Assembly: GCA_008694505.1 (NCBI GenBank)
Contig: VZDJ01000063.1
Span: 1,392,721 to 1,456,720 of the forward strand
Length of the DNA stretch: 64,000 nucleotides
Direction of reading: 5' to 3'
Source of the DNA: Cyanoderma ruficeps
Taxonomy: Eukaryota; Chordata; Aves; Passeriformes; Timaliidae
The stretch's first letter is position 1. Each line of letters begins with the position of its first letter. Both the position numbers and the translations under genes were made by a program. Positions 35,724 to 46,662 of the stretch are shown in pieces. The notes below the pieces were generated by a model, which saw only the letters and a list, made by a program, of their open reading frames with translations, searched no databases and was not told the DNA's origin.

Positions 35724-38596
35724 CTACTTCCTCTGGGCTCCTGCGATGGCGGGTTTGTCCTCTCGGGTGATGGGGATGGTGCGCTCGGGGACATCGCTCA
35801 GCTTGCGGGGAGCGCTGACCGTCAGCACCCCGTCCAGCGACAGCGACGACGTGATGGTCAGCGGGTCCACGTCGTCCGGGATCCGGTATTTCCTGCTGAA
35901 CTCCCTGGCGATGAAGCCGTGCTCGTCCTGCACCAAAAAGGACGGGAGGAGAAGCGGGTTTTAATTCGGGATGTTGCGCCCCGGTCCCGCCTTAACCGCG
36001 GGGTCTTTGCTGACAGGAGGAGTTTGGGGATCTCAAAGGGAAGGTTTTTCAGGGAGTTAAAAGGGGGGTTTGAAGATGAGCTGCCCTCTGCTCCTCTGCT
36101 GTGAGGAAAGGTTTAGAGAACGGGGATTGCTGAGCGTGGAAAAGAGATTTCAGGGTGAGCTGATTGTGGCCGTGCAGAACCTGATGGGATCCCCCAGGAA
36201 AGCTGGAGAGAGACTGTTCACACAGTGCCAGGCCAAGGGGGAAAACCCAACAGAGAGCAGGGTTAGATTGCATATGAATAAGAAGTTTTGCCCCGTGAGG
36301 GTGGCGAGGCTCGGGCAGAGGGTGTCCAGAGAAGCTGGGAGGTGTGTGGAAGTGTTTGAGGCTGGGGCTTGGAGCGAGGTGAGGTGGGGCAGTGCAAGGT
36401 GTCCCTGCACAAGGAGATGAGCTGTAAGGTCCCTCCTAACCCGAACCATTCCGTGGTTCTGTGAGCGTGACTGGGCTGCAGCTGCCTGCAGGAGCACGGA
36501 GTTGACAGGAGGAGGTTTGTGCCCACCCCTGTGCCCAGCCCTGTGCCCACCCTGTGCCAGCCAGAGCCTTCCCTGCTCTCCGTGCTGCCATTCCCGAGGT
36601 GCCATTCCCACCCACACCTGCCCTGCAGATCCTCAGTGCCTGATCTCGCTGCTTGATCATCTCCTCAGCCAAAAAGGATTCCAGGAATTGTGTCAGGATT
36701 ACAGCCACAGCGCTGCATTTCCTGACTGACACACTGTGCTCCCAGGAGCTCCTGGGGGTGGCAATTCCAGGGGCACAGCTACTCTGGGGACAGGGGATGG
36801 GGACTGGAAAATGCTGTTATGTCCAGCTCTGGTTTTGCATCTCTGCCTGCCCAGTGTCCACACAGGTCTCCAGAGCCAGCAGAGAGAGGGATGAATGACA
36901 GCAGAACACAACTTTTAAGGGTTAGAAAATGATAGCTGGGTCTAGGAAAGGTAACACACGGGGCAATGGACTAATTTGTTACGTGGCTTGATTATTGCAG
37001 TTCATTTTTAGCTCGTTGGACGCCTCCCTGCATTCCTGGCCTCTTCCCAAAAAGAGGGGAAGCCTAAAAATGCCCCTTTCCCAGATGATTTTCCAGTTCA
37101 ATTCACAGTTCACGCAACATCAGCAATAAACCTCCACCCTCCTGCTGCCCTGTCCGGGATCAGCTGGAGGGGGGGGATTGCACGGGGCATCTTGATTTTA
37201 GAAAATTACAACTATTTGAGAGGAGCAGAGAGTTGTTTTACAGTCACCAGAGGTGAGGGAGCTCCCAGTGACTCCCCCGGGGCCGAGGTTATTTCAGGGG
37301 GTACCTGGCGCTCCTCGTGCTTCCCGTGGATCTCGATCATGTCCCCGAGCACCTTCACCTTCAGCTCCTCGGGGGAGAAATGCTTCACATCCAGGTTCAC
37401 GTAGAATTTGTCCTTGTCCAGTCGCATCTGCAAAAGCCAGGGGGTGACTTCAGAAAAGAGCAAAAGCCAGGGGGTGACTTCAGAAAAGAGCAAAAGCCAG
37501 GAGGTGACTTCAGAAAAGAGCAGGTGAGGGTTGCAGCTTAAAAAAAGAATGCAGCAGGTCAAGACTCAGGCTGGTGTCTACACACACCCCCTGACCTTTG
37601 TTTTGGGATCTGATCGGGGTGGCTCTGTCCCTTGGTGGCCTTGCATGAACGTCCATCCCTACAGGACCTGAGATTCTCCACCTGAGTTGCTTAAAACTGA
37701 CTCTTTATTGAAAGCTGACTCTTTATTATGGCAGCCAGACCCAGGTCACTAGATTGAGAGGGACATTATGCAAGGATTAAAATAATACTTTCACTCCTTC
37801 TGCTTGGAATAGATCCTCCAGCTCCTTGTAAACAAGGCTGTTGACTTGCAGGATGGGCAAAAGCCTCTTGGCTCAGCCCCTGGAGGGAGGAGACGCCTGC
37901 TCCGTGATTCTCTGGGTCTGGTTCTTATTAAAAAGCTGTTTTAATTGGCAGGGATTGTTTAAAACAGGCCCCTTCTCCCTCAGCAGCCGTGGGCTCCTGC
38001 ATTCCTGGCAGGAGGATCCCACTGCCCCCGTGCTCTTTGCTTCTCAGGTGGGACTGGGGTTGAAAGTTTGGCACAGCAGACTGGGAAATCAGGGAAATGA
38101 GAGAAATTAGGGAAATTATTAGGGAAATTAGGGTTCCTCCTTTCCCCTGCCAGCTGCTAGGGTGACCTGCTGTGCACACCGAGCTCCGTTTGCCTGTGTT
38201 CCCATCACTATGGCCAGCCTTGCTCCATCCCAACCAACGCAGAGGCACAAACATGGCACCTTTTCCCCCAGCCTTTTTCCTAAAAAAAACCCAAAAACCA
38301 AACCAAACCACCTACGAGCATCTTCCAAGCTCTCAGCTCTCCTGGGCCTCCAGAGCCAGCAGGCTGTGCCACAAAGAGCCCGAAGAAGCAAAGGTTACCT
38401 CCGAGAGTCCTGCCTCTAGCCAACTGGGCATCCGAAGGATGGGGGATCTCATCAGGAAGGGGCTGAAGCTGGGGGAAACAGGGAGCAGCTCCGACTCCGG
38501 CAGGTGCTCCCCGAAAATCTGGTCAAAGATACGACTCGGTGCCAACCAAGAGAAGAAAGGTCTGCGGATCAGGGGGTTGTGGATGGTGATATCCAT
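35724..38596 (-). CDS. CRYAB: CRYAB, alpha-B-crystallin, complete, 3 exons
   Basis: Small heat-shock protein (HSPB5). It is an ATP-independent holdase that forms large oligomers in lens, heart and skeletal muscle. Exons: 38399-38596 (66 codons), 37305-37427 (41), 35724-35927 (67 plus TAG). The total is 174 aa, one fewer than human, with all introns phase 0. The N-terminal region keeps MDI.IH..IRRPFF and FDQIFGEHL. The alpha-crystallin domain (about 66-148) includes [21 protein letters not shown]119 in SRKYRIP corresponds to human R120, mutated in desmin-related myopathy. The C-terminal IPI motif (158-160) plugs neighbouring subunits. Residues matching phosphorylated serines are S21, S43/S45 and S58. 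The start was chosen at MDI, about 65 bases downstream of a TATA box, rather than the upstream in-frame ATG of the longer frame. It is head-to-head with HSPB2, as in other amniotes. Confidence 0.97.
36106..36470 (+). mobile_element. CR1 LINE 3' end in CRYAB intron 2
   Basis: A plus-oriented CR1 3' tail from ctgtgaggaaaggtttagag to cattccgtggttctgtgag. It is nearly identical to the minus-oriented CR1 at 32195-32618, but their flanks do not match. Two insertions of one active subfamily is therefore the simplest explanation. Confidence 0.88.
37431..37520 (-). repeat. 30-bp repeat x3 at the CRYAB exon 2 acceptor
   Basis: Three exact-length copies (37431-37460, 37461-37490, 37491-37520) of caaaagccaggggg followed by tgacttcagaaaagag; the third has one G-to-A change. 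On the minus strand the array lies directly before the splice acceptor (AG at 37428-37429) of CRYAB exon 2. The last unit supplies the terminal ctggcttttg of the acceptor. Confidence 0.93.
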
Positions 38597-38661
38597 TGGA
38601 GAGCGCTGGAGGAGCCTGGCAAACAACTGTGCTGCAGTGCCGTGCCGGCGGCGGGGACAGC

Positions 38662-38667
38662 TTTATA
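38662..38667 (-). promoter_or_regulatory. CRYAB TATA box
   Basis: TATAAA on the minus strand (context gggtataaagct), 66-71 bases upstream of the start codon. This implies transcription starting about 30 bases downstream and a 5' UTR near 35-40 nt. Both agree with the TATA-type promoter known for CRYAB. Confidence 0.82.
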
Positions 38668-40360
38668 CCCGTGCAGCTGGCCTGGCCTTCCACCCCCCCG
38701 AGGCCTCTTGAACAGTGGTGTCAGGGATTTTATTGTCCCACTCCTGGGCTGGGCCCTTCGGCGGTGCCCAGCCGCTGTCTGAGGGATTTGAGCGCGCCGC
38801 TGAGGAGGAGGGGGGAAGGGGAGAGAGGAAGGAGAGGAGCCCAATGGGGCAGCAAGAAGCCAGAGCGCCCCGGCGCCCGCCCTGCTGCCCACGTGCTGTT
38901 TATCCACAGTCCCGGCGGGCTTGGCCCGTGTTCCCAGCTGCTCTGGATGCCAGGGGATCAATGCAGCTCCTATCTTTGCCTCGCAGGGACCGGGACAAGG
39001 GGCTGTTGTTCCCGCCGCGGGCACCGGGGCCTCGGCTCCGGCATCACCCACCGGGGCTGTGCCTGCCCCGGCAGCCAAGGGAGCCCCAAAATCAGGGCTG
39101 GGGAAGGTGCCAGGAGGGCTTTGCTGGGATGGCCCTGGTGCTGCAGCTCTCCCCGGCGAGCCCCGCTGCCCTCGTGGTGTGTGTGAGTAAAGGATGGATC
39201 TCTCCACCCACACCTCTTGTCTTTTGCCCGCTGCTGGTCGCATTTTTCTGGAGGGAAGACCCCCCCACGCTGTGAGCCCAGAGAGAAGCTGGGCATGGTC
39301 ACGGTCTCCACGGTGCCGCACTGCACCCAGGGGTGCAGAAATCTCTGTCTGCCTTGCCCCTGCACTAACCTGCTTTCCTGCAGCTCTCCTCCAATAATTC
39401 ATGCATTTGTTTTGATTCCTGCCTTGCCCGTGAGCCCGGCTCACAGGGATGGGTTCAGCCTAGCAACTGTTGAAGGGCAAGAGCTTGTCTGCCTGTGACA
39501 GCTCACAATTTAACACAATTTCTGGCTAAGAGGCGCTGCCAGCTCTGCCAGCCCTTTGCAAAAGGCTCTGAGCCTCTTCCTCTTGGCTTGCCTGCAGGAA
39601 TAGGGAGCGGGATTTGCTCTGTGCAGCAGCCCGGGCCATAAATACCCTCTGCAAGTCCCCATGACATCAACGGCACTGCACCTGCTGTCCTGCACTGCGG
39701 GCCTCAAGGAAATCTCTGGTTTCAGGGCGTGCAGAGCTCAGCTGGGCACTCCTCCCCTGCTGCAGCACCAGCAGCCCACCAGCCCCGCTCAGTAAAGCTG
39801 GGTTTATGCCAGGGGCAGAGCCTGGCTTAGCTGGTGATGTCTGGCACCAGCATTTCTCCCTGACTTTGTGCCAAAGCCCTGGCCAAGGGAAGAGCCTGGG
39901 CAGCCAGCAGGGCTCGGGATGGGGCAGCAGCGGGATCTGGATCCTGCTGCACTTCCCTGCAGCCCTTCACCACTAAAGGAACAGAAGTTTTGAGGGAAAA
40001 TCAGGCTCCTCACGTAGGGAATGGAAAGGGTTTGAGCCCCAGGCTCACAGTGGGGCAATGGGTGTGGGCAGTGGCTTCATTACACAACCTGAACAAGCAC
40101 CAGCCACCCGCGGGGGCTCAGGGCCACCAATTCCAGTGCAGGGGACTCCCTGAGCTGGCTCCAAGGACCCTCCTTTGCTTTGGAGCAGCAGAGCCTGGGG
40201 TCCATCCCGCTGCCCTCAGCCCCTGGGCACAGGCTGTGCTCGGCTGCCCATCCACCCCCTGCTCCAGAAGGGACCCTCAGGGGCCGGGGGGACACGCAGG
40301 GGGTCCCCGAGGTGTCCCTGGGTGCAGGCAGTGCCTGCCCTCCCTGCTGGAATGCAGCGA

Positions 40361-40368
40361 GAAGCTTC
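40361..40368 (+). promoter_or_regulatory. Two-unit heat-shock element upstream of HSPB2
   Basis: GAAGCTTC in context agaagcttcc gives two inverted nGAAn pentamers, 181-188 bases before the HSPB2 start codon. The third adjacent pentamer does not match, so HSF1 binding would be weak. HSPB2 is reported to be muscle-regulated rather than strongly heat-inducible. Confidence 0.35.
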
Positions 40369-40548
40369 CCTGGCCGCCCCGGCCCGGCGGGGCTATTTTG
40401 GTCCAGCTTTTTTATCACACACTCCTCCCTTTGGAACCCACCCAGCCGAAGCCTTGCAGCCTTCACTCGGAGAGGCAGCCAGGGCTGGGGAGGAAGGAGG
40501 GAGGGAAGGAAAGAAGGAAAGGAGGAAGGTGCCAGTCCTGGACGCGCC

Positions 40549-43056
40549 ATGGCCACCCGCACCGTGCCCCACGCCTACCCCATGAGCTCCGAGTACGAGT
40601 TCGCCAACCCCAGCAAGATCTACGACCAGAACTTTGGAGAAGGTAAGGAAGGAGGTGGGATCCCCCCCCTCGGTGCACCTTCCTCCCCTCTGCTGCAGGA
40701 GGGCTGCTGGAATTCCCTCGGGGGAGCTCGAGCTCCAGACAGGGGGGGTGGAAGATGGAGCTGAGGAATTTTGAGTGGAGGAACCTGGATCAGATCGGGG
40801 GAATCAGCCAGGGAATAGCCAGGGGAAAACCAGGGAATAGCCAGGGGAAAACCAGGGAATAGCCAGGGAATAGCCAGAGAAGGAACAGGGAATAGCCAGG
40901 GAATAGCCAATGAAAAAACAGAGAACAGCCAGGGAATATTCAGGGAATAACCAGGGAACAGCCAGGGAATAGCCAGGGAGTAACCAAGAAACAACCAAAG
41001 AATAGCCAGGGAATGATGAGGGAATAGTCAGGGAATAGCCAGAGAATATCCAGGGAGTATCCAGGGGATAAACAGGGAAAAACCAGGGAAAAGTCAGGGA
41101 ATAGCCAGGGAATAAACAGGGAAAAACCAGGAAATAGCCAGGGAATAGCCAGGGTCCCTCTCTTCATGTCCACTTCTCCATCCATGCCCACTGCTGCCTG
41201 TGCCGTCCCTCCCTCATGCCAGCCATGCTCTGGCATTCATGCACATGCTGTGAAAACATGCAGCAAAATCGCTCAGGGGAGAGAGAGGTGGAGGGGGGGA
41301 AGCTTTTCCAGCCAGGGGGGATGTGGAGAAAAGCTGAGCTGGGGCGTTCAGCACAAAGCTGGGCAGTGGCTGGCCCAGGGGAAGGAATGTGGGCAGCAGC
41401 AGAACCATTCAGCACCAGCACAGCAGCGTGAAAAGGCAAAAAGCTCCAAGGAAAGCCCTCTGGACAATGGAGCACAAAAGGCCTTTAGTTCTTCGGGGGG
41501 TGGTTTCTTCAGCATCAGCAGTTTCCGTGCCCGTGCCTGGCTGTGGGATCTGCCCTGCAGAGCTCCCAGAGCACCCACCGGGCCCTCCCCGTGCACCCGA
41601 CATGTGAAGCTGGATGGCAGCCCTGGGCAGCCCAGGGGCACGCAGAGCCTGGCAGGGACGTGGCTCTGTGTCGATCGCCGAGGCTGGGAGTGTCCCAACT
41701 TCAGGGACAGAAAGATGAGGCCACCAGCAGCAGTTCAAGGGAACAAACTCTTTTATTCAAAACTCTGACTCCATTTGTATACATTTGTACAGAGGTCAAG
41801 AGATTGGCTGCACAGGTTGCCACCTCTCCAACCTGGATGGTGACATCTCCATCAATCATCTCTTCTCTCAGAGGAGAAATATGTAAACATTCTAAAAATA
41901 CACATTGTTTAGATGAACCTGCATGAGAATCTACAGCACGAAGACAGAAGGCAGAAAATTCAGGGATGTGGCTCTGGGTGTGTTTTGGGGGCACAAAGGT
42001 GGGAGCTGCAGCAGACTCCACCCCTGTTGCGGTGATGTGGCAAAGCCAAGGTGTTCTCCAGGTCCCAAATTCCTCCTGTGTGCTGCCCTGCAGGGGAACG
42101 GGAATCTGGATGACCGACCAACACGATCCAAATTCATTGTTCACATTAAATTACAGTTATAGATTCTATGGATTGTTTGTTCACACGTTCATGCATCATC
42201 TCATTGGGCAGCTCGCCTTGCCCACGAGGCAGGCACTCATCCCTTAGGGAATTGGATTGACTACACCTCAGAGCCTTCATGGCCTCCTTCATCTTATTCT
42301 TGTCTTGGTGTTCTTGTTCCTCAGGCTTTTTTTTATTTTAAGAAGAAGACTCTTCTTATTATTTTCTTCTTATTTTTTTCTTACTTAGTCCTTTTTTTCT
42401 CAGTAACCCTGATGAATTCCTGAGGGGTTCTGATAACAAACCTGCAGGTGGTTTGGTTAAGATCCCTCACAAACGGTTTGGCTGGAGCATCAGGGTGGCC
42501 TGTTATGGCAGACACATCGCTACACTGCTCCGACCCTGGCATTTCCAAAAACCCCCAGGGAATGGAATTCCCTGGGAAAACCCCTCACTGAATCTCCTTT
42601 CCAGGCGTGTCCCCATCGGAGATTTTAGCCCCCGCCCTGTACCACGGCTACTACATCCGGCCCCGCCTCAACAAGCAGCTGGAGAGGGGCACGTCGGAGA
42701 TCTGCCTGAACCGGCACAAGTTCCAGGTGTTCCTGGACGTCTGCCAGTTCCTGCCCGACGAGCTCAGCGTGCGCACCGTGGACAACCTGCTGGAGGTGGC
42801 GGGGCAGCACCCGCAGAAGGCCGATCGCCACGGCTTCGTCTCCAGGGAGTTCACCAGGACCTACATCCTGCCCCTGGACGTGGACCCTTTGCTGGTCAGG
42901 GCCACCCTGTCCCACGATGGCATCCTGAGCATCGTGGCACCCCGCACGGGCAAGGAGGTGGAGGCCAGAGTCAACGAGGTGAAGATAACGCAGCAGGAGC
43001 GGCCGGTGGGGGAAGAAGAACAGGCTGAGGAAGGGAAGGAGAAGGAGAAATCCTAA
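40549..43056 (+). CDS. HSPB2: HSPB2, small heat-shock protein beta-2 (MKBP), complete, 2 exons
   Basis: Muscle-specific small heat-shock protein that binds myotonic dystrophy protein kinase and pairs with HSPB3. Exons are 40549-40642 (31 codons plus one base) and 42605-43056. The junction G|GC restores glycine, giving FGEG-VSPSEIL as in human FGEG-LLPEEIL. The total is 181 aa plus TAA (human 182). The start ATG at 40549 gives MATRTVPHAYP, aligned to human MSGRSVPHAHP. The N-terminal EYEFANPSKI and LYHGYY are family hallmarks. The alpha-crystallin domain runs from about residue 66 to 147 (FQVFLDVCQFLPDELSVRTVDNL, then HGFVSREFTRTY and LSHDGILSI). The tail is highly charged (EEEQAEEGKEKEKS), unlike the human Glu-rich end. 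Intron 1 (1962 bp) holds a minisatellite and a solo LTR. A duplicate of its 3' end sits at 35199-35544. Confidence 0.96.
40795..41155. repeat. Minisatellite in HSPB2 intron 1 (agccagggaata)n
   Basis: About 28 degenerate copies of an 11-13 base unit, agccagggaata or accaggggaaa. On the minus strand the array gives a repeating Leu-Phe-Pro-Gly-Tyr-Ser frame, which is an artefact. Confidence 0.9.
41685..42224 (-). mobile_element. Solo LTR, ERVK-like, in HSPB2 intron 1
   Basis: The 540-bp element is flanked by a perfect 6-bp target duplication CGAGGC (41679-41684 and 42225-42230). Read on the minus strand it begins TGGGCAAGG and ends ACACTCCCA, so the ends are complementary (TGGG...CCCA) and fit the TG...CA rule. 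A poly(A) signal (gaataaaagagtttgttcc) lies about 70 bases before the 3' end, as in an R-U5 boundary. A 6-bp duplication is typical of class II (ERVK/alpharetro-type) elements. No internal viral genes are attached. The open frame 41701-42144 within it is not a gene. Confidence 0.72.
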
Positions 43057-43484
43057 AGGCTGCAGATGTGGGAAGGTGGGGGGGGGACAGGGATGGGGAA
43101 CCCGCAGTGTCAGACCCCTGTTTGTCACCATCAGTGACCCTGAGGCAGCCACACTTCTGCTTCTCAAGGCTGATGGCTGGGAAAAAAAAAAAAAACCCAC
43201 GGACTTGGGACTGGAAAAAAGAGTGGGACTGAAGTGTGAGTGTGAGCGAGTGTAATGCAAGTTTTCTCCTGGGTCGGGTCCCCGTGCAGGGAGCTCTGCT
43301 CTCACCCCGGGTCACTGCTACCCTTACCTGCAAGGCTCTCTCAGGGGACTGTGCTCCAGCCCAGAAAGGCACTGGGAAGAGACAAAAGGGGATCCCAGAG
43401 GTGCCCTCTGAGCTGGTGGCTGAGTTTCGTGGCTGTGGCGTGTTGGTCTGTAAAAATTGCCTGCAGCAATCAAGATGAGAGAGG

Positions 43485-43490
43485 AATAAA
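43485..43490 (+). terminator. Candidate HSPB2 poly(A) signal
   Basis: AATAAA about 430 bases past the HSPB2 stop codon, followed by T-rich DNA (tctgcctctgctcttccc). It is the first canonical plus-strand hexamer after the gene. The duplicated tail copy differs, with an earlier aaataaacc in its UTR. Confidence 0.5.
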
Positions 43491-43646
43491 TCTGCCTCTG
43501 CTCTTCCCTTGTTTGCCTCGGGTTGGTGTTGCTGCAGTGCAGCAGGAAGGATGGACAGTGCCCAGCTGGGGCTGAGCTCACCTGTGGAAGTGACACCAGT
43601 GGGGACATGGAGGGACTGTGGCCACCTCTGTGCCTCGCCCTGTCAC

Positions 43647-44207
43647 TGTAGGACACCAAAGAAAGATGAGAGAGTCCACATATTTCAGAAGGCAAAGAGC
43701 AGAGAAAAAAGGGTTTTATTGTCTAATTCTTACTGCCTTTTCTAAGGTGTTCCCACACAGACTGAACATGGTTGGGGAATAGGAACGACACCTCTCTGAT
43801 CCCACTGGTTAAACCAGAGAAACAGCAAAACAACACCTGGAGAAAGATTGTTCTGAGAAAGGAGAGTTGTTTGCCAGGATTGTTTGGAGAAGGAGCTTTC
43901 TTGAGAAGAAACCTTCTTGAGAAATTTTTCCTTGGGGAAAACTGAGCAGCTGCCAGCAGGCTGAAATCTCTCAGACCCAGAAATATCAGGCCCACAGCAC
44001 GCCCCTGGCCCAGCTGCTGTTTTAGGGAGCCCAGAGTGAAGTGACCTCAAGGCCAAGAAGGTGAGAGGAGTGAAGAGCCCTTGAAAGGCCCCTGAGCACC
44101 TCCAGACCTGCAGCTGGAATGAGCCCGAGTTAATAGGGCATAAATTAATGAAATCATTTATTAATAAATGAATACCCAGCCACAGCCTGTGCCTGCTCAG
44201 CCCTTCA
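43647..44207 (-). mobile_element. Solo LTR, ERVL-like
   Basis: The 561-bp element is bounded by a perfect 5-bp target duplication GTCAC (43642-43646 and 44208-44212). On the minus strand it starts TGAAGGGCTG and ends GTGTCCTACA, obeying TG...CA. A poly(A) signal (gacaataaaaccctttttt) lies 60-70 bases before the 3' end and is followed by a T/C-rich U5-like stretch. A 5-bp duplication suggests an ERVL-type origin. No internal region remains, so this is the product of LTR-LTR recombination. Confidence 0.78.
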
Positions 44208-45252
44208 GTCACACAGACCTTTGTGAGGGGCCTGAACCCCGAAATCCCCAAGGCCAAGGCTCTGCTCAGCCCCCAGCTGCCTTGCTGGTGCCCCAGCCCT
44301 GTCTGTGAGGGCAGGGAGGGGCTGAATTTGGCCCCTTTTGCAGACGCCGTGGTGCAGCAGTGTCCCCGTGGTGGGGACAGGGATCGTGTGTGCTGCTGGC
44401 TCTGCTGGCAGCTGCTGCCCCGCCGGCCCCGGGGCTCAGCAGGTGACAGTTGCCACCCTTGTGTCGTCAGGCACACAAAATGCTGTGTCAGTGGCTAAAT
44501 CTGGGGGGTGCCTGGCGTGCCTGGGTGCACACACAAGGGAGAGGAGGCTCCAAAACCCTCGGGGATGGAAATTCCTCCTCTCCCTGGGGCTCTGCCTCAA
44601 CATCACTGTGGGGCCAGGAATGCCTGGGGGCAGGAATGGGGTTCCAGCACATCCCTGGGCAGCTGGAACACAGAGATATGAGGCTGATTTTTGTCCCCTG
44701 CCAGGAAATGTGGCATCCAGAGCAGAGCAGAGCTGCTGCCCGGCTATTTTCAGCTCTTTTGTGCTCCCCGAGGCCCTGAGGATGTGTCAGATGAGGAGCA
44801 GCCCTGCCTGCCAGGCTCAGGGGGCACAGGGAGGGTGGATGAGCCCAGTGCAGAGCAGTGTCTGACCTCCTGGCCTGACTCTTCAAGCAGAACCAGGTAA
44901 ACTATCAAAATTAAAAAAAAAAAACCAAAAAAACCACCTTTACAACAGGCATTGTCTAAATCATGAATAGTAACTCCAGGCATAACTCTGGGCTAGGGAC
45001 TTTCAACCCCCTGCATCCCACTCACCCAGACCCCAGGAGCTCTGTGGTGAGGGCAGAGGCCCGTGGGTGTGTGGGGGCTCATTTCCTTCCTCCCCCCATC
45101 CCAAAAGTCTTTCTCAGCCCCACAGACACCTTGTGGGCAGCGGCTTTAAAATGCAGCTTCTCTTTGTCCCTGCTCTGGCGAGAAACGCTGCCGGTCCCTT
45201 TGCTGGTGGTTGGGATGAGCTCGTGTGGCTGGGGACGGCAAACACCCGAGCC

Positions 45253-45345
45253 CGGGGCCAGGCAGGGGGGACACAGAGCCGGGGCCGGGCAGGGAGGACA
45301 CAGAGCCGGGGCCGGGCAGGGGGGACACAGAGCCAGGGCAGGCAG
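45253..45345. repeat. 30-bp GC-rich tandem repeat, about 3 copies
   Basis: Copies of ggggccgggcaggg followed by ggacacagagcc, with minor changes. No gene overlaps. Confidence 0.85.
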
Positions 45346-45744
45346 GTGCCATCTGTCCCTGCCCAGCAGCTCCAGCAAACCCTGGGGCTGCAGGCAGCAC
45401 ACACGGGGCTGCAGCTGCGCTGGGACGGGATTCTGAGACAAAAGGAGTCCCCAAACCCTGCAGGGCTCTCTGTCCTTCGTCTCTGACAGACGATGCCAGC
45501 TCGGTGTCTGCTGTACCACTCCTGTCCCCGTGCCCGAGGGACAGGGACACTCTTGCCATAAAAACGCCGGGAATTAGAGGTGACACACAATCCCGTGCCC
45601 TCCCCAGCTCTTCCTGGCTCTGCTTTTGCTTTTCCCCGCGTTCATCCTCCCCGCTCGGGGCGCTTGTGCTGTGCGGGTGTCACAGCTCTGTCACACACGG
45701 GACCGCGGCTGGCAGTGCCCGGGGGCGGGCAGGGCTCTCCCCGC

Positions 45745-46045
45745 AATGTCCCCGCAGTGTCCTCGGAGTGTCCTCGGAGTGTCCTCGGAGTGTCCTCGGA
45801 GTCTCACCGCCGTGTCGTCGCCATGTCTCCGGAGGAGTGTCCCCGCCGTGTCTCCGGAGTGTTTGCGGAGTGTCCCCGCAATGTCCCCGCTGTGTCCCCG
45901 CCGTGCCCCTGCACTGTCCCCGCAGTGTCCCCACAATGTCCCCCCACTGTCCCCGCCGTGTCCCCGCACTGTCCCCGCCATGTCCCTGCCGTGTCCCCGC
46001 CGTGTCCCCCCGTGTCCCCGCAGTGTCCCCGCACTGTCCCCGCGG
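45745..46045. repeat. GC-rich minisatellite (tgtccccgc)n / (tgtcctcggag)n
   Basis: About 25 copies of a 9-11 base unit. An early block of tgtcctcggag changes into tgtccccgcc/a variants. It opens long frames in all registers on both strands, none of them genic. Confidence 0.9.
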
Positions 46046-46662
46046 CCCCGCCGCTCCCGTGGCCGCAGACACAGCCCGGGGAGGGAATGCGGAGCGGCAG
46101 CCAAGCCCTCCCCGGCCCTGCCAATGTTTTTTCGCTGCTTTTCTGTTTCTCTGGTGGAGCTCAAAGCGGCAGCCCCAGTGTTTGTGAGAGAGGCTGATGG
46201 GAACCGGCTCCCAGCCGGCTTTTTTTCCTTCCTCCCTCCTTCCCCACAAAGCAACAAAGCCCGAGTTATCCCAGGAATCAAAACAGACGCTGCTTCATTA
46301 AAACAACACTGTCTGTGGCAAGGCCAGAGACACGGAGTCTGCAGCTTCCCAGGCAGGGCCGGGCTCCTGGGAACACCTGGACCCTGCAGCCGCCTGGGAA
46401 CACCGAATCCCGGCTGTCTGCACCCATCTCATCCCAAATCCTGTGGCGTCGCTCCAGCCCCAAGCTGAGGAGCAGTGGCAGAGCAAGGCTCTCAGTGCGG
46501 CTCACCCCGAGCCGACTGTGACCCTCCCAAAGGAGAATCCTTCTCCTTCTGCCGCTCCTGGACAGCTCCGGGCTTCGCTGTGCCCTTGGGTGGGTGACAC
46601 ACGGGGCTGTGAGCCTGGCTGAGAGCGTGGGGGCACCTGCAGGGGGAAACAGGTCCTGTCAC

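Larger units (their letters stand above)
38597..40548. promoter_or_regulatory. Shared CRYAB-HSPB2 bidirectional intergenic region
   Basis: About 1.95 kb separates the two start codons. In mammals the interval is about 1 kb and holds the muscle, heart and lens enhancers of CRYAB. Visible here: a CRYAB TATA box, E-boxes CAGCTG (38673-38678 and near 38931), a CArG-like GCTATTTTGG at 40392-40401 (one mismatch to CC(A/T)6GG) and a two-unit heat-shock element near HSPB2. No gene is supported inside. The frames around 38569-39444 are GC-driven shadows. Confidence 0.7.

Noticed and set aside
32195..36470. Inverted segmental duplication explaining both CR1 copies
   Set aside because: Homology ends at the CR1 borders on both sides, so independent insertions of one subfamily are simpler.
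41701..42144. 147-aa minus-strand frame in HSPB2 intron 1
   Set aside because: It falls entirely within the 41685-42224 solo LTR. It shows no recognisable viral or cellular domain.
42607..43056. HSPB2 starting at an internal codon in exon 2
   Set aside because: The codon at 42607 is GTG and is preceded by a splice acceptor. The frame joins perfectly to exon 1 at 40642, which carries the conserved N terminus.
43742..44476. 244-aa open frame on the minus strand
   Set aside because: Most of it lies inside the solo LTR 43647-44207 and runs into unrelated DNA. It matches no protein family and has no splice or codon support.
45225..46187. 320-aa plus-strand frame and overlapping long frames on both strands
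   Set aside because: They are produced by GC-rich minisatellites (30-bp and 9-11-bp units) that lack stop codons in every register.
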